This document shows, piece after piece, positions 18,434 to 28,109 of a stretch of DNA of 64,000 bases. Each line of letters starts with the position of its first letter. Within the stretch, counting starts at the first letter, position 1. Both the position numbers and the translations under genes were made by a program. The stretch comes from Pseudomonas entomophila (GTDB taxonomy: Bacteria > Pseudomonadota > Gammaproteobacteria > Pseudomonadales > Pseudomonadaceae), in the NCBI RefSeq assembly GCF_013523125.1, contig NZ_JAAMQJ010000003.1:62001-126000 (forward strand), read 5' to 3'. Under the pieces are notes generated by a model that made no database searches, was not told where the DNA came from, and was given only the letters and a program-made list of their open reading frames with translations.

Positions 18434-20602
18434 ATGTACAAGGACAGCAATGTTGTGAACCTGGCACATGCCATGCGGCAGGGTGTTCGCACCGTCGAGC
18501 CTGGGTTGCCCATGCTGGTCGTGCAAGTGCGCGACAAGGCGGCCTTGCAGGTGCATCAGGGTTTGCGCACGCTGTTCGACATTGCCGACGACACCCTGTT
18601 CGAGCTTGCAGACAAGGCCTTCTGCGAGCATGACCGGCGTCTCATGCTCGACGCCATGCACCAGGTTCGGCAGCAGCGCAAACATTTAGAGCGCCTGTTT
18701 ATGGAGATGTTCCATGACGCGTTCGATCAAATCGGGCGTTCCCGTGCCGCGACCTGGCCCACGCGTTCCATGGACCAGAGCTGGAACCCACTGGACTACC
18801 GCGACTCGGCCCTCGTGCTCGAGGCCATGGTCGAGCGGACGATGGCCCGCGACAGCCAGGCCCTGCATCACCTGAACGTGCGCTTTCATCACCTGCTCGA
18901 AGCGCCCCTGGACATGCAGCACAATCCGTTGGGCCCGCGATGCCTTGCCGACTACTTCCTGCGTGTCGTGCACATGCTGGAGGTAAGCGCCACGGTCAAG
19001 CGTGTTCTGGTGAAACTCTTCGATCGTTGCGTCTTGCGCGATGTGGACTTGATGTATGCCGAAAGCAACCAAATGCTCATGGCCGCCGGTGTCCTGGGCG
19101 CGCTCAAGCCGGCGCCGCGGCGACGTGCGCAAGACGCTCCGCGAATGACCAGCGTTCTGCCTGCCAATCAGGACGATGCCCACCTGGCGCCGGAAAAGGG
19201 TGTCGACGGTGCAGGTTTCGCGACGGCCTGCGGCCTGCTGGGCGATCGTCGTGGCCGATTGTCGTCGAGGACGTCGGGAGGACGTGGCGTGCAGACGATC
19301 GAGGGGCATGACCTGCTACGCGTGCTCACGTCCTTGCAGCAGCGCGTGCTCGCTCCCGAGGCGCCAGACACCTCCGATGTCCTGGGGCCCCTTGAATGCG
19401 CCTTGGCCCACATCGCCAAGCGCGGCGCCGTGGCGTGCCGTATCACCGAGCAGGATGAAGCGGTGATCGACCTGGTAGGGCTATGGTTCGACCAGGTCCT
19501 GGCAGATCCGAATCTGCCGCAGTCGCTCAAGACGCTGATCGGCCGAGTGCGCATCCCGGTGATGAAGGCGGCGTTGATGGAGGCGGGGTTCTTCGATCAT
19601 CCCGGCCACCCGGCCCGGCGCCTGGTCCAGGCGATCGCCGATGCCGGTATGGGCTGGGACGACCAGGGCGAGGCGTCCCCTGACGGTGTGCAGGTCATGC
19701 TCGAGCACATGGTGCATCGCCTGCTGGCCGATTTTACCGAGGACATGGGCCTGTTCACCGCCGTGACGAACGAGTGCCTGGCGCGGGTCGAAGAAGAGCG
19801 CCAGCGTGCCGCCAGGCTCGAACAGCGTGTGCGTGACGCCGAGGAGGGCCGCCTGCGTTGGTTGCAGGCCCGGCAGAGCGTGCAGCGCGAGCTCAACCTG
19901 CGCCTGCATGGCCGTTTCGTGCCGCACAGGGTGGTGGACATGCTGGTCACCGGCTGGAGCCAGGTACTGCTGATGACCTGGCTCAAGCATGGCGAGCGCT
20001 CCCTGCCGTGGTCCAAGGCCCTGGCGACCATGGACTCGCTGTTGCTCAGCGTCACCCCGCATCGGCAGGCGCTGGCCCGGCAAGAGCTGCTCGAACGGGT
20101 ACCTGGGTTGCTCAAGGCATTGCGTGAAGGGCTGGCGGGCGTGGCCATGGAGTCGACGGCCATGAGCGCGTTCTTTCAGCACCTGCAGCAGTTGCACCTG
20201 TGTGCATGCAGCCAGTCGGAAGACGGCGAGAGCGCCCAGGAAGCGCTGGTGCATGTCCAGGATGAAATCGTCCTGGCGGTTCCGCAGGAAACCGTCTGCG
20301 GCCCCCTGTGGCAGCCGGCGGCGGACGATCCCGCGCTGTTGAGCGTTCGCGCGCTGCGCATGGGCCATTGGATCGTCACCGACGATGGCGAATCGGCCCG
20401 CTGCAAGTTGGTGGCGTCGCTGGACGAGGTCGATCGACTGGTCTTCACCTACCATGCCGGACGCAAAGTCCGCGAGTGGACACGGGCTGGGCTGGCCATG
20501 GCCGTGCGCCGTGGCGAGGTCCGGCTGCTGGAAGACGGCCCTGTGTTCGAGCGGTGCTGGGAACGTGTCCTGACCTGCCTGCGCGCCCAGTCCCTGCACT
20601 GA
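18434..20602 (+). CDS. DUF1631 family protein
   Basis: Large cytoplasmic protein of 722 residues matching DUF1631, a family widespread in Pseudomonas and often mislabelled thymidine phosphorylase. It is mostly helical, with a charged coiled-coil-like stretch near 455-475 (EEERQRAARLEQRVRDAEEG). A beta-rich C-terminal region (about 630-700) resembles the end-domain seen in other family members and may be PilZ-like; I do not see a convincing RxxxR plus D/NxSxxG c-di-GMP signature. AGGAG lies just before ATG 18434. Function is not known. It is monocistronic, 66 bp ahead of ampD. Confidence 0.82.
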   Translation: MYKDSNVVNLAHAMRQGVRTVEPGLPMLVVQVRDKAALQVHQGLRTLFDIADDTLFELADKAFCEHDRRLMLDAMHQVRQQRKHLERLFMEMFHDAFDQIGRSRAATWPTRSMDQSWNPLDYRDSALVLEAMVERTMARDSQALHHLNVRFHHLLEAPLDMQHNPLGPRCLADYFLRVVHMLEVSATVKRVLVKLFDRCVLRDVDLMYAESNQMLMAAGVLGALKPAPRRRAQDAPRMTSVLPANQDDAHLAPEKGVDGAGFATACGLLGDRRGRLSSRTSGGRGVQTIEGHDLLRVLTSLQQRVLAPEAPDTSDVLGPLECALAHIAKRGAVACRITEQDEAVIDLVGLWFDQVLADPNLPQSLKTLIGRVRIPVMKAALMEAGFFDHPGHPARRLVQAIADAGMGWDDQGEASPDGVQVMLEHMVHRLLADFTEDMGLFTAVTNECLARVEEERQRAARLEQRVRDAEEGRLRWLQARQSVQRELNLRLHGRFVPHRVVDMLVTGWSQVLLMTWLKHGERSLPWSKALATMDSLLLSVTPHRQALARQELLERVPGLLKALREGLAGVAMESTAMSAFFQHLQQLHLCACSQSEDGESAQEALVHVQDEIVLAVPQETVCGPLWQPAADDPALLSVRALRMGHWIVTDDGESARCKLVASLDEVDRLVFTYHAGRKVREWTRAGLAMAVRRGEVRLLEDGPVFERCWERVLTCLRAQSLH

Positions 20603-20668
20603 ATCTTCATGCAAGCGCCAGGCGCTCGCGGCATACTGGCGCTTCCTTTTCGTGATGCAGGAACGATC

Positions 20669-21232
20669 ATGCCACTGGACCTCGCGACCGGCTGGTTCAC
20701 GGACGTCGTGCGATGCCCCTCGCCCAACTTCAATGCGCGCCCGGCGAACGAACAGATTTCTCTGCTGGTCATCCACAACATCAGCCTACCACCCGGCCGC
20801 TTCGGCACAGGCCGAGTCCAGGCGCTGTTCCAGAACCGCCTGGACCTGACCGAGCACCCCTATTTCGACGGCCTGCGCGGGCTGACCGTATCGGCGCACC
20901 TGTTCATCGAGCGCACGGGGCAGGTGACCCAGTTCGTCTCGTTGCTCGACCGTGCCTGGCATGCCGGCGTGTCCTGCTTCGACGGCCGCGAAGGCTGCAA
21001 CGACTTCTCCATCGGTATCGAGCTCGAGGGCACCGACGACCTTCCCTACACCGAGGCCCAGTACGAGGCGCTGGCCAGGTTGACCCGGTCGATACAGGCC
21101 GTGTGGCCGGTCATCGACTTCGAGCGCATCCAAGGCCACAGTGACATCGCGCCCCAGCGCAAGACCGACCCGGGTGCGTCGTTCGACTGGGCACGGTTCG
21201 AGGCCGATCTCATCGAAGGGGGGCTTTCATGA
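20669..21232 (+). CDS. ampD: 1,6-anhydro-N-acetylmuramyl-L-alanine amidase AmpD
   Basis: Cytoplasmic zinc amidase (187 residues) that cleaves the peptide from recycled anhydro-muropeptides; its loss activates AmpR-controlled beta-lactamase in related species. Zinc ligands are visible: H36 in LLVIHNIS, a second His in QGHSDIAP near 154, and an Asp in KTDPG near 164. ATG 20669 is the conserved start. It overlaps ampE by 4 nt (ATGA), giving the usual ampDE operon. No ampC or ampR is nearby. Confidence 0.95.
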   Translation: MPLDLATGWFTDVVRCPSPNFNARPANEQISLLVIHNISLPPGRFGTGRVQALFQNRLDLTEHPYFDGLRGLTVSAHLFIERTGQVTQFVSLLDRAWHAGVSCFDGREGCNDFSIGIELEGTDDLPYTEAQYEALARLTRSIQAVWPVIDFERIQGHSDIAPQRKTDPGASFDWARFEADLIEGGLS

Positions 21233-22059
21233 GCTTTCTGGCCCTGGTCCTGATCCTGGTGATCGAGACCTGTTCCGCCTGGCGCTCGCGGCTCCAGCAC
21301 GACGGGGGTTTCCTGCGCGAGCTGGCGCGTCTCGAATGCGAGGGCAGGCGGTCGTCCCTCGGGGTGCTGGCCATCCTGGTCGTCGTGCCCATGGGGCTGC
21401 TGGGTGTGCTACTGCATACCCTCGAACCGGTGGCGTACGGCCTGCTGGCCTTGCCCGTTCATGTGCTGGTGTTGCTCTACAGCCTGGGGCGAGGGCAGGC
21501 CAAAGGCGCGCTTGGGCCATTTCGCGATGCCTGGCGCCGTGGCGACTACCAGGGCAGTGTGTACGCTGCCGAACGCGATCTGAACGTTCGCGGTGAAGAG
21601 ACTGCGTCAGTCTTGGCACAGGTCCAGGGCTACCTGGTCTGGCGCGTGTACGACGGTTTCTTCGCGGTGGTGTTCTGGTACGCCCTGTTCGGACCGGTGG
21701 GGGCCCTGGGCTTCCGGCTGCTGACCCTGTGCCAGCAGCACAGCCGTCGACCCACCGTGGTCCTGTACGCCGAACGGATCCGCCATGCGTTGGACTGGGT
21801 GCCCGCCAGGGTGCTGATCGTCAGTTTCGCGCTGGTCGGCCATTTCGTGGCGGTCATGCGCCTGCTATTGAACGAGGTGCTGGCCTGGCGCACCTCAGCG
21901 ACGACGCTGCTGGCCAGCGCAGGCCAGGCAGCGAATTCACCGCTCGAACCGGGCGCTGGCCAGCAAGGATTGGACTACCTGGACAGTCAGTGGGCGTTGC
22001 TGCAGCGCAGTGCCGTCTTGTGGTATGTCGTTCTGGCCTTGGGCGTGGTGCTGGCCTGA
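21229..22059 (+). CDS. ampE: AmpE inner-membrane protein
   Basis: Integral membrane protein of 276 residues, partner of AmpD in the ampDE operon. About four hydrophobic segments are seen: start of the protein, about 44-85, about 145-170, and the C-terminus (about 258-276). Its role is thought to be in sensing or signalling of cell-wall recycling; the biochemical activity is unproven. Translation is coupled to ampD through an ATGA overlap. Confidence 0.92.
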   Translation: MSFLALVLILVIETCSAWRSRLQHDGGFLRELARLECEGRRSSLGVLAILVVVPMGLLGVLLHTLEPVAYGLLALPVHVLVLLYSLGRGQAKGALGPFRDAWRRGDYQGSVYAAERDLNVRGEETASVLAQVQGYLVWRVYDGFFAVVFWYALFGPVGALGFRLLTLCQQHSRRPTVVLYAERIRHALDWVPARVLIVSFALVGHFVAVMRLLLNEVLAWRTSATTLLASAGQAANSPLEPGAGQQGLDYLDSQWALLQRSAVLWYVVLALGVVLA

Positions 22060-22095
22060 GTCGACCGTCGTTCGTGCCTGGGCTGTGACCTGAGG

Positions 22096-22872
22096 CTACC
22101 AGCCGAACACGGCCTCGGCATTGCGACTGCTGGCCTGTGCCAGCGTCTCGTGCTCTATGCCCATGACCTGGGCCAGCGCCGCGGCGATCTGCGGCAAGTG
22201 GTCCGGGCTGTTGCGCTGGCCGGCGAACATCGAGGGAGCCATGTCCGGGGCGTCGGTTTCCAGTACCACGCTGTCCAATGGCAGCTGGGGCAGGGTGCGC
22301 TGCAGCCGGAGCGCCTGTGGCCAGGTCGCCGCGCCGCCCAGCCCCAGCTTGAAGCCCAGCCGGATGTATTCGCGGGCTTGCTCGATACTCCCGGCGAACG
22401 CATGGATGATCCCGGGCCTGGGCAATCGGTAGCGCTTGAGCGTGGCGATCACCTGCGCATGGCTGCGTCGGACATGCAGCAAGGGGGGCAGTTCGAAATC
22501 CACGGCCATCTGCAATTGCGCTTCGAACAGCGTCTGTTGACGGACCTTGTCGAGGTCGGGAAGGTAATAGTCCAGGCCGAACTCGCCCAGGGCGCACAGG
22601 CGCGTCTGGCCTTGCAGGCGTTCGAGCCAGTCGCGCAGCTCGGTCAAGTGCTCGGGGCGATGCTGGTCGAGGTAGACCGGATGCAGGCCAAAAGCAGCAT
22701 GGACGGCATCATGGGTGCAGGCCAGGCCCCAGACCCGCTGCCAGTTGGCCTGATGGACGCCTAGCACCACGATACGCTCCACGCCGACTGACCGGGCCCG
22801 GGCCAGCACGTCGAGCCGGTCTGGGTCGAAGTCCTCGAAGTCCAGGTGGGTGTGGGTATCGATCAGGCGCAT
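22096..22872 (-). CDS. TatD family metal-dependent hydrolase
   Basis: Predicted metal-dependent DNase of the amidohydrolase fold, 258 residues. Metal-binding motifs are DTHTHLDF at the N-terminus, a Glu in ALGEFGLDYY, His in LLHVRR, His in IIHAFAG, and Asp in LETDAPDM. It starts only 2 bp after the end of cra on the same strand, so the two form an operon, an arrangement I know from P. putida. Whether it is the TatD or the YjjV type cannot be settled from sequence alone. It is convergent with ampE. Confidence 0.9.
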   Translation of the reverse strand: MRLIDTHTHLDFEDFDPDRLDVLARARSVGVERIVVLGVHQANWQRVWGLACTHDAVHAAFGLHPVYLDQHRPEHLTELRDWLERLQGQTRLCALGEFGLDYYLPDLDKVRQQTLFEAQLQMAVDFELPPLLHVRRSHAQVIATLKRYRLPRPGIIHAFAGSIEQAREYIRLGFKLGLGGAATWPQALRLQRTLPQLPLDSVVLETDAPDMAPSMFAGQRNSPDHLPQIAAALAQVMGIEHETLAQASSRNAEAVFGW

Positions 22873-22874
22873 GG

Positions 22875-23870
22875 TCAGGCCTTGAGCAGGCGTTGCTTGA
22901 AGGTGCGGGCCACGGCATGCACGCCGGGCTGATAGCGCTTGTGCTCGACGGCAGCCACGGCCAGGTCCAGCGCCGTGGTGGCGATCAGGCCATGTTGCTG
23001 GGCCATGGCATTGACCGGCAGGGGCAGGAAGTCCAGCAGCTGGTTGTCGCCGAAGGTCCCGAGGCGCAGGTGCCGCGAGTCGTCGGCGCAGGTGCGCAGT
23101 ACGTCGAACACGCCCTGCAGCAGCACGTACGACGTGGTCACCAGGGCGTCGGGCAGCTCGCCGAAGTCGTCGATCAAGCGTTGCATCAGGCGTTCGCCCC
23201 AGTCACGGCTGAACGCGTCGCCCTCATAATGCGCTACCTGTCCGGCATACCCTTGCAAGGCCTGATCGAAGCCTTTCAGGCGCGCGCGGCTGACACCCAG
23301 CGTCGGACGTGCGCCGATCAGGGCGATGCGCCGAGGGGCAGTGGCCAGCAGGCTGGCGGTCAGCAGCCGGCTGGCGTCCCGATCGTCACTGATCACCGAG
23401 CAGAAGTGTGCAGCATCCATCTGCCGGTCGATGGCGATGATCGGAAGGCCCTGGGCCTGCAGGGTCCGGTAGCTGTCATCGTCCGCCGGCAGGCAGCTGG
23501 CGACGAACAGGGCATCGCAACGCCGTGCGCGAAACAGCTGCTGCAACTGCCACTCACTCTCGGGCTGGTCGTCGCTGCTGGCGATCAGCAATTGGTAGCC
23601 GCGCGCCCGCGCGCCTTGTTCCAGCTGCTTGGCCAGACGTGCGTAGCTGGGGTTCTCCAGGTCGGGAAGAATGAAGCCCAAGGTGCGCGTGTGGCGGCTG
23701 CGCAGCCCGGCAGCCTGCGGGTTGGGCGTGAAGCCATGGGCCTCGACCACTGCCCGCACGCGCTCGACCGTGGCCTGGCTGATGCGCTGTTGTTCGGCCT
23801 TGCCATTGATGACGTAGCTGGCGGTGGTCACGGAGACGCCGGCCAGTCGAGCGATATCGCTGAGTTTCAC
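22875..23870 (-). CDS. cra: Catabolite repressor/activator Cra (FruR), LacI family
   Basis: LacI-type transcription factor, 331 residues. The helix-turn-helix KLSDIARLAGVSVTTASYVING is at the N-terminus, followed by the periplasmic-binding-protein-like effector domain. In P. putida this protein binds fructose-1-phosphate and represses fruBKA. The start is a GTG at 23870: AAGGAA lies 6-11 nt upstream, and the next residues match the MKLSDIARL start of Cra. Upstream in-frame ATG at 23951 would add an implausible 27-residue leader. It is divergent from fruBKA and probably cotranscribed with the downstream tatD-type gene. Confidence 0.94.
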   Translation of the reverse strand: MKLSDIARLAGVSVTTASYVINGKAEQQRISQATVERVRAVVEAHGFTPNPQAAGLRSRHTRTLGFILPDLENPSYARLAKQLEQGARARGYQLLIASSDDQPESEWQLQQLFRARRCDALFVASCLPADDDSYRTLQAQGLPIIAIDRQMDAAHFCSVISDDRDASRLLTASLLATAPRRIALIGARPTLGVSRARLKGFDQALQGYAGQVAHYEGDAFSRDWGERLMQRLIDDFGELPDALVTTSYVLLQGVFDVLRTCADDSRHLRLGTFGDNQLLDFLPLPVNAMAQQHGLIATTALDLAVAAVEHKRYQPGVHAVARTFKQRLLKA

Positions 23871-23888
23871 CACAGATTCCTTGTCATA

Positions 23889-23901
23889 CCGGACAGTCCG
23901 G
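23889..23901. promoter_or_regulatory. Palindrome upstream of cra
   Basis: CCGGACAGTCCGG is a 13-bp perfect dyad (odd centre) lying 18 bp upstream of the cra start. Its position between start codon and promoter region makes it a possible operator; the binding protein is not known and it does not resemble the Cra box. The rest of the 427-bp cra-fruB gap shows only the Cra box near fruB. Confidence 0.3.
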
Positions 23902-24174
23902 CCTGTACTCGACAGTCTTGCCGATCCGCCGCACCGGGCGCAGGCGACCAATGTCGTAGTTGTCTGTCGTCATGGTAACGCCGTTGCGTCGAGAAAGTCA
24001 GACCTGGGCGCCGTCTGGCAGGTCTCGACGGCAGGCGTGGGCGGCCTGGAGGCTGCGCGCCGGGGATGGGCCATACTGGCTACAGCCACGGCGATGCCAG
24101 CCATTGCACTGCAGAGGCGACAGGCTGGGCTTTTTCGCCGACCGAATATCGAGTAACGTGGCCGGTTAATCAGG

Positions 24175-24186
24175 TTAAACGTTTCA
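24175..24186. promoter_or_regulatory. Cra/FruR operator for fruBKA
   Basis: TTAAACGTTTCA matches exactly the operator reported for P. putida Cra at the fruB promoter. It lies 111 bp upstream of the fruB start and in the intergenic space divergent from cra. Repression relieved by fructose-1-phosphate, the product of FruA uptake, would close the regulatory loop. Confidence 0.88.
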
Positions 24187-24297
24187 GCAGGCGCTTACTG
24201 TCACCGTCTTCACGCCTGCCAGGAGTCGACGACACGCTCCTGCCCTGTACTCAAAAAAATACCGGGTACCGCATCGGGTACCGTAAAGGAGAAGGTC

Positions 24298-27162
24298 ATG
24301 CTGGAGCTCGCCAAAGAGCAGATAGCCATGGGGCAGGTAGCGGCCGACAAGCCCGCCGCACTGCGCCTGCTTGCGGACCGCCTGGTCGCCGACGGCCTGG
24401 TGGCCGAGGGTTACCTCAGTGGGCTGGAAGCCCGTGAAGCCCAAGGGTCGACGTTCCTCGGGCAAGGCATCGCCATTCCGCACGGCACGCCGGACACCCG
24501 TGAGCTGGTGTTCACCACGGGCGTGCGCCTGATGCAGTTTCCCGAGGGCGTGGACTGGGGCGGTGGGCAGATCGTCTACTTGGCGATCGGCATCGCCGCA
24601 CGCTCGGACGAGCACCTTCGCCTGCTGCAGCTGCTGACCCGCGCCCTGGGCGAGACCGACCTGGCCGAAGCGCTGCGCCGCGCCAGCTCTGCCGAAGCGC
24701 TGCTCAAGCTGTTGCAGGGCGCACCCAAGGAACTGGCCCTGGACGCCCAGCTGATCGGCCTGCAGCAACCGGCCGAGGATTTCCAGGAGCTGGCCTGGCG
24801 GGGTGCGCGGCTGCTGCAACGCGCCGGCTGTGCCGACGAAGGCTTCGCTGGCGTACTGCAGCAGGCCGAGCCATTGCCTTTGGGTGAAGGGCTCTGGTGG
24901 TTGCACAGCGAGCGTCACGTGCGTCAGCCCGGTCTGGCCTTCGTCACCGCGCAACAGCCGCAGAGCTACCGCGGACAGCCGCTCAACGGCCTGTTCTGCC
25001 TGGCCAGTCTGGGCGCTGCCCACCAAGCCTTGCTCGAACGCCTGTGCCAGGTGCTGATCGAAGGCCGCGGCCAGATGCTCTACCAGGCCACCAGCAGCCG
25101 TGCGGTCCTGGAAGTCCTGGGCGAGCAGGTGCCGGCCGACTGGCCGAGCGAACGCATCGTGCTGGCCAATGCCCACGGGCTGCATGCACGCCCCGCCAAG
25201 GTGCTGGCGCAACTGGCCAAGGACTTCGAGGGCGATGTGCGCGTGCGCGTGGTGGAAAGCGGGCAACCGGCCGTGTCGGCCAAGAGCCTGAGCAAGCTGT
25301 TGAGCCTGGGCGCCCAGCGTGGCCAGACCCTGGAGCTGAGCGCCGAGCCGTCGATCGCGGCGGATGCCTTGCCGGTCTTGCTGGCAGCGATCGGCGAGGG
25401 CCTGGGCGAAACCGTCGAGCCTGTGCAGGCCAGCGAAAGCGTGGCAGAGCCGGCACCGTCCGCCGCGGCCGAACTCGTGGCGCGTGCGCCGGCTGCCGGC
25501 ACGCGGATTCAAGGTGTCGCGGCGGCGCCCGGTATTGCCAGCGGCCCGGCGCACCTGCGCATCGAACGTGTCATCGACTACCCGAAGCGGGGCGAGTCAC
25601 CTCGCGAGGAGCGCCTCAAGCTCGAACAGGCCATCACGGCGGTCAATGCCGATCTGCAACGGCTGATCGAACGCAGCGACCGGGCGATCGGCGAGATCTT
25701 CGTCACCCACCAGGAAATGCTCGCGGACCCAGGGCTGACCGACGAGATCGAACAGCGCATCGGCCAGGGCGAAAGCGCGGCCGCGGCCTGGATGACGGTC
25801 ATCGAGGCGGCAGCCCAGCAGCAGGAATCGCTGCGCGATGCCCTGTTGGCCGAACGCGCCGCCGACCTGCGCGACATCGGTCGCCGGGTGCTGGCCCAGC
25901 TGTGCGGCATCAAGGAACCCGAAGAGCCGGCCGAGCCCTACGTGCTGGTCATGGCCGAAGTCGGCCCGTCGGACGTGGCGCGGCTCGACCCGACGCGCGT
26001 GGCCGGCATCCTGACCGCCCATGGCGGGGCCACCGCGCACAGCGCGATCGTCGCCAGGGCATTGGGCATCCCGGCCGTGGTCGGTGCAGGCGACAGCGTG
26101 CTGTTGCTGGAGCCCGGCACGGCGTTGCTGCTCGATGGCCAGCGCGGCCAGGTCAGTGTCGCACCGGCCGCAGATGAGCTGGCCCGGGCCCTGGCCGAGC
26201 GCGACGCCCGCGAGCGTCGCTTGCAGGCCGCCTGGGAACGTCGCATGGAGCCTGCCGTCAGTCGCGACGGCCAGGCCATCGAAGTGTTCGCCAACATCGG
26301 CGAAAGCACGGGGCTGGAGAAGGTCGTGGACTGCGGCGCCGAAGGTGTCGGCCTACTGCGCACCGAGCTGATCTTCATGGCCCATGCGCAGGCGCCCGAC
26401 GTGGCCACGCAGCAGGCTGAGTACGCGCGCGTGCTGGAAGGCCTGGGCGGGCGTCCGCTGGTGGTGCGCACGCTCGATGTCGGCGGTGACAAGCCGCTGC
26501 CGTACTGGCCGATCGAGGCCGAAGAGAACCCGTTCCTGGGCGTGCGTGGCGTGCGCCTGACCCTGCAGCGGCCGCAGGTGATGGAAGATCAGTTGCGCGC
26601 GCTGTTGCTGGCCGCCGGTTCACGGCCCCTGCGGATCATGTTCCCCATGGTCGGGCAGATCCACGAGTGGCGCGAAGCCCGTGCGATGGTCGAGCGCCTG
26701 CGCCAGGAGATTCCGGTCGCCGACCTGCAGCTGGGCATCATGGTTGAGGTGCCCTCGGCCGCCTTGCTCGCCCCTCAACTGGCCCGCGAAGTGGACTTCT
26801 TCAGCATCGGCACCAACGACCTGACCCAGTACACCCTGGCCATCGACCGTGGCCATGCCAGCCTGTCGGCCCAGGCTGACGGCCTGCACCCGGCGGTCCT
26901 GCGGCTGATCGACATGACCGTGCGCGCCGCCCATGCCGAAGGCAAGTGGGTCGGCGTGTGTGGCGAGCTGGCGGCCGACCCGCAGGCGGTCGCCATCCTG
27001 TTCGGCCTGGAAGTGGACGAGCTGAGCGTGTCTGCCCGCAGCATTCCGGAAGTCAAGGCGCTGGTGCGCGAAACCGATTACCAGGCCGCGCGTGTCCTGG
27101 CCCGCGAAGCGCTGGCCCAGGACAGTGCGCAGGCCGTTCGCGCCTTGGTGGAGACGCACTGA
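24298..27162 (+). CDS. fruB: Fructose PTS multiphosphoryl protein (EIIA-HPr-EI)
   Basis: Cytoplasmic phosphotransfer protein of 954 residues that carries phosphate from phosphoenolpyruvate to FruA. Three modules are fused: fructose EIIA (about 1-145, active His62 in IPHG), HPr (about 284-370, active His296 in GLHARP) and enzyme I (about 404-954, active His581 in GGATAHS, with the C-terminal PEP-binding barrel GTNDLTQYTLA). AAGGAG precedes the ATG. It is first in fruBKA and overlaps fruK by one base (TGATG). Expression should follow the Cra box at 24175-24186. Confidence 0.97.
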   Translation: MLELAKEQIAMGQVAADKPAALRLLADRLVADGLVAEGYLSGLEAREAQGSTFLGQGIAIPHGTPDTRELVFTTGVRLMQFPEGVDWGGGQIVYLAIGIAARSDEHLRLLQLLTRALGETDLAEALRRASSAEALLKLLQGAPKELALDAQLIGLQQPAEDFQELAWRGARLLQRAGCADEGFAGVLQQAEPLPLGEGLWWLHSERHVRQPGLAFVTAQQPQSYRGQPLNGLFCLASLGAAHQALLERLCQVLIEGRGQMLYQATSSRAVLEVLGEQVPADWPSERIVLANAHGLHARPAKVLAQLAKDFEGDVRVRVVESGQPAVSAKSLSKLLSLGAQRGQTLELSAEPSIAADALPVLLAAIGEGLGETVEPVQASESVAEPAPSAAAELVARAPAAGTRIQGVAAAPGIASGPAHLRIERVIDYPKRGESPREERLKLEQAITAVNADLQRLIERSDRAIGEIFVTHQEMLADPGLTDEIEQRIGQGESAAAAWMTVIEAAAQQQESLRDALLAERAADLRDIGRRVLAQLCGIKEPEEPAEPYVLVMAEVGPSDVARLDPTRVAGILTAHGGATAHSAIVARALGIPAVVGAGDSVLLLEPGTALLLDGQRGQVSVAPAADELARALAERDARERRLQAAWERRMEPAVSRDGQAIEVFANIGESTGLEKVVDCGAEGVGLLRTELIFMAHAQAPDVATQQAEYARVLEGLGGRPLVVRTLDVGGDKPLPYWPIEAEENPFLGVRGVRLTLQRPQVMEDQLRALLLAAGSRPLRIMFPMVGQIHEWREARAMVERLRQEIPVADLQLGIMVEVPSAALLAPQLAREVDFFSIGTNDLTQYTLAIDRGHASLSAQADGLHPAVLRLIDMTVRAAHAEGKWVGVCGELAADPQAVAILFGLEVDELSVSARSIPEVKALVRETDYQAARVLAREALAQDSAQAVRALVETH

Positions 27163-28109
27163 TGGCCAAGATACTGACCGTTACCCTCAACCCTGCGCTG
27201 GATGTGACCATCACCCTGGACGCCTTGCGCGCCGGGCACGTCAACCGTAGCCAGGGCCAGGCCACCCACGCGGCGGGCAAAGGCCTCAACGTGGCCCAGG
27301 TGCTCGCGGACCTGGGCAACAGCCTGACCGTCAGCGGCTTTCTCGGGAGCGACAATCCGCAACCCTTCGAAGCGCTGATGCAACAGCGTGGCTTTACCGA
27401 CGGGTTCATCCGTGTGCCCGGCGAGACGCGCAGCAACCTCAAGCTGGTGGAGGCCGATGGCCGGGTCACCGACGTCAATGGCCAAGGGCCTGAGGTGAGC
27501 GAAGCGGCGCAGACGGCGCTGTTGCGTCGCCTGGAGAGCCTGGCGGTCGGCCACGACGCCGTGGTCGTCGCTGGCAGCCTGCCCCGTGGCGTCAGCCCGC
27601 AGTGGTTCCGGCAACTGCTGGTGCAGCTGCGCGAGCAAGGCCTGAAGGTGGTGCTCGACAGCAGTGGCGAGGCCCTGCGGGTCGGGCTCGAAGCGACGCC
27701 CTGGCTGGTCAAGCCCAATGCCGAAGAGTTGGCCGACGCGCTCGGCGTGCCGCTCGAGGAATCGACGGCGCGCCGTCAGGCCGTGGCACGCCTGCTCGAT
27801 CAAGGGGTCGGGCACGTGGTGCTGTCCCAGGGCGAGGAGGGCGTCAGCTGGTTCGCGCCGGGGCACGCCCTGCAGGCCAAGCCGCCTGCGGTACGCGTGG
27901 CCAGCACCGTGGGCGCCGGCGATTCGCTGGTCGCCGGCATGGTCCATGGCCTGCTCAGCGGCGAGCCTGCCGAGCAGACCTTGCGCCGTGCGACGGCGAT
28001 CGCCGCCCAGGCGGTGACCCAGGTCGGCTTCGGCATCCACGACCGTCCGCAGCTCGAGCGCCTGCAGGCAGGCGTTCAACTCACTTCCCTACACGAGGCT
28101 TGCCGATGA
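27162..28109 (+). CDS. fruK: 1-phosphofructokinase
   Basis: Phosphorylates fructose-1-phosphate to fructose-1,6-bisphosphate. It is a PfkB-family kinase of 315 residues, with the N-terminal signature TLNPALDVT, GKGLNVAQVLADLG and the C-terminal catalytic signature STVGAGDSLVAG. ATG 27162 overlaps the fruB stop (TGATG) and the gene end overlaps fruA (ATGA), so the three cistrons are translationally coupled. By removing fructose-1-phosphate it also clears the Cra inducer. Confidence 0.97.
   Translation: MAKILTVTLNPALDVTITLDALRAGHVNRSQGQATHAAGKGLNVAQVLADLGNSLTVSGFLGSDNPQPFEALMQQRGFTDGFIRVPGETRSNLKLVEADGRVTDVNGQGPEVSEAAQTALLRRLESLAVGHDAVVVAGSLPRGVSPQWFRQLLVQLREQGLKVVLDSSGEALRVGLEATPWLVKPNAEELADALGVPLEESTARRQAVARLLDQGVGHVVLSQGEEGVSWFAPGHALQAKPPAVRVASTVGAGDSLVAGMVHGLLSGEPAEQTLRRATAIAAQAVTQVGFGIHDRPQLERLQAGVQLTSLHEACR

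Noticed and set aside
18434..20602. c-di-GMP receptor role for the DUF1631 protein through a PilZ domain
   Set aside because: The C-terminal region is beta-rich but I could not find the RxxxR and D/NxSxxG residues needed for binding.
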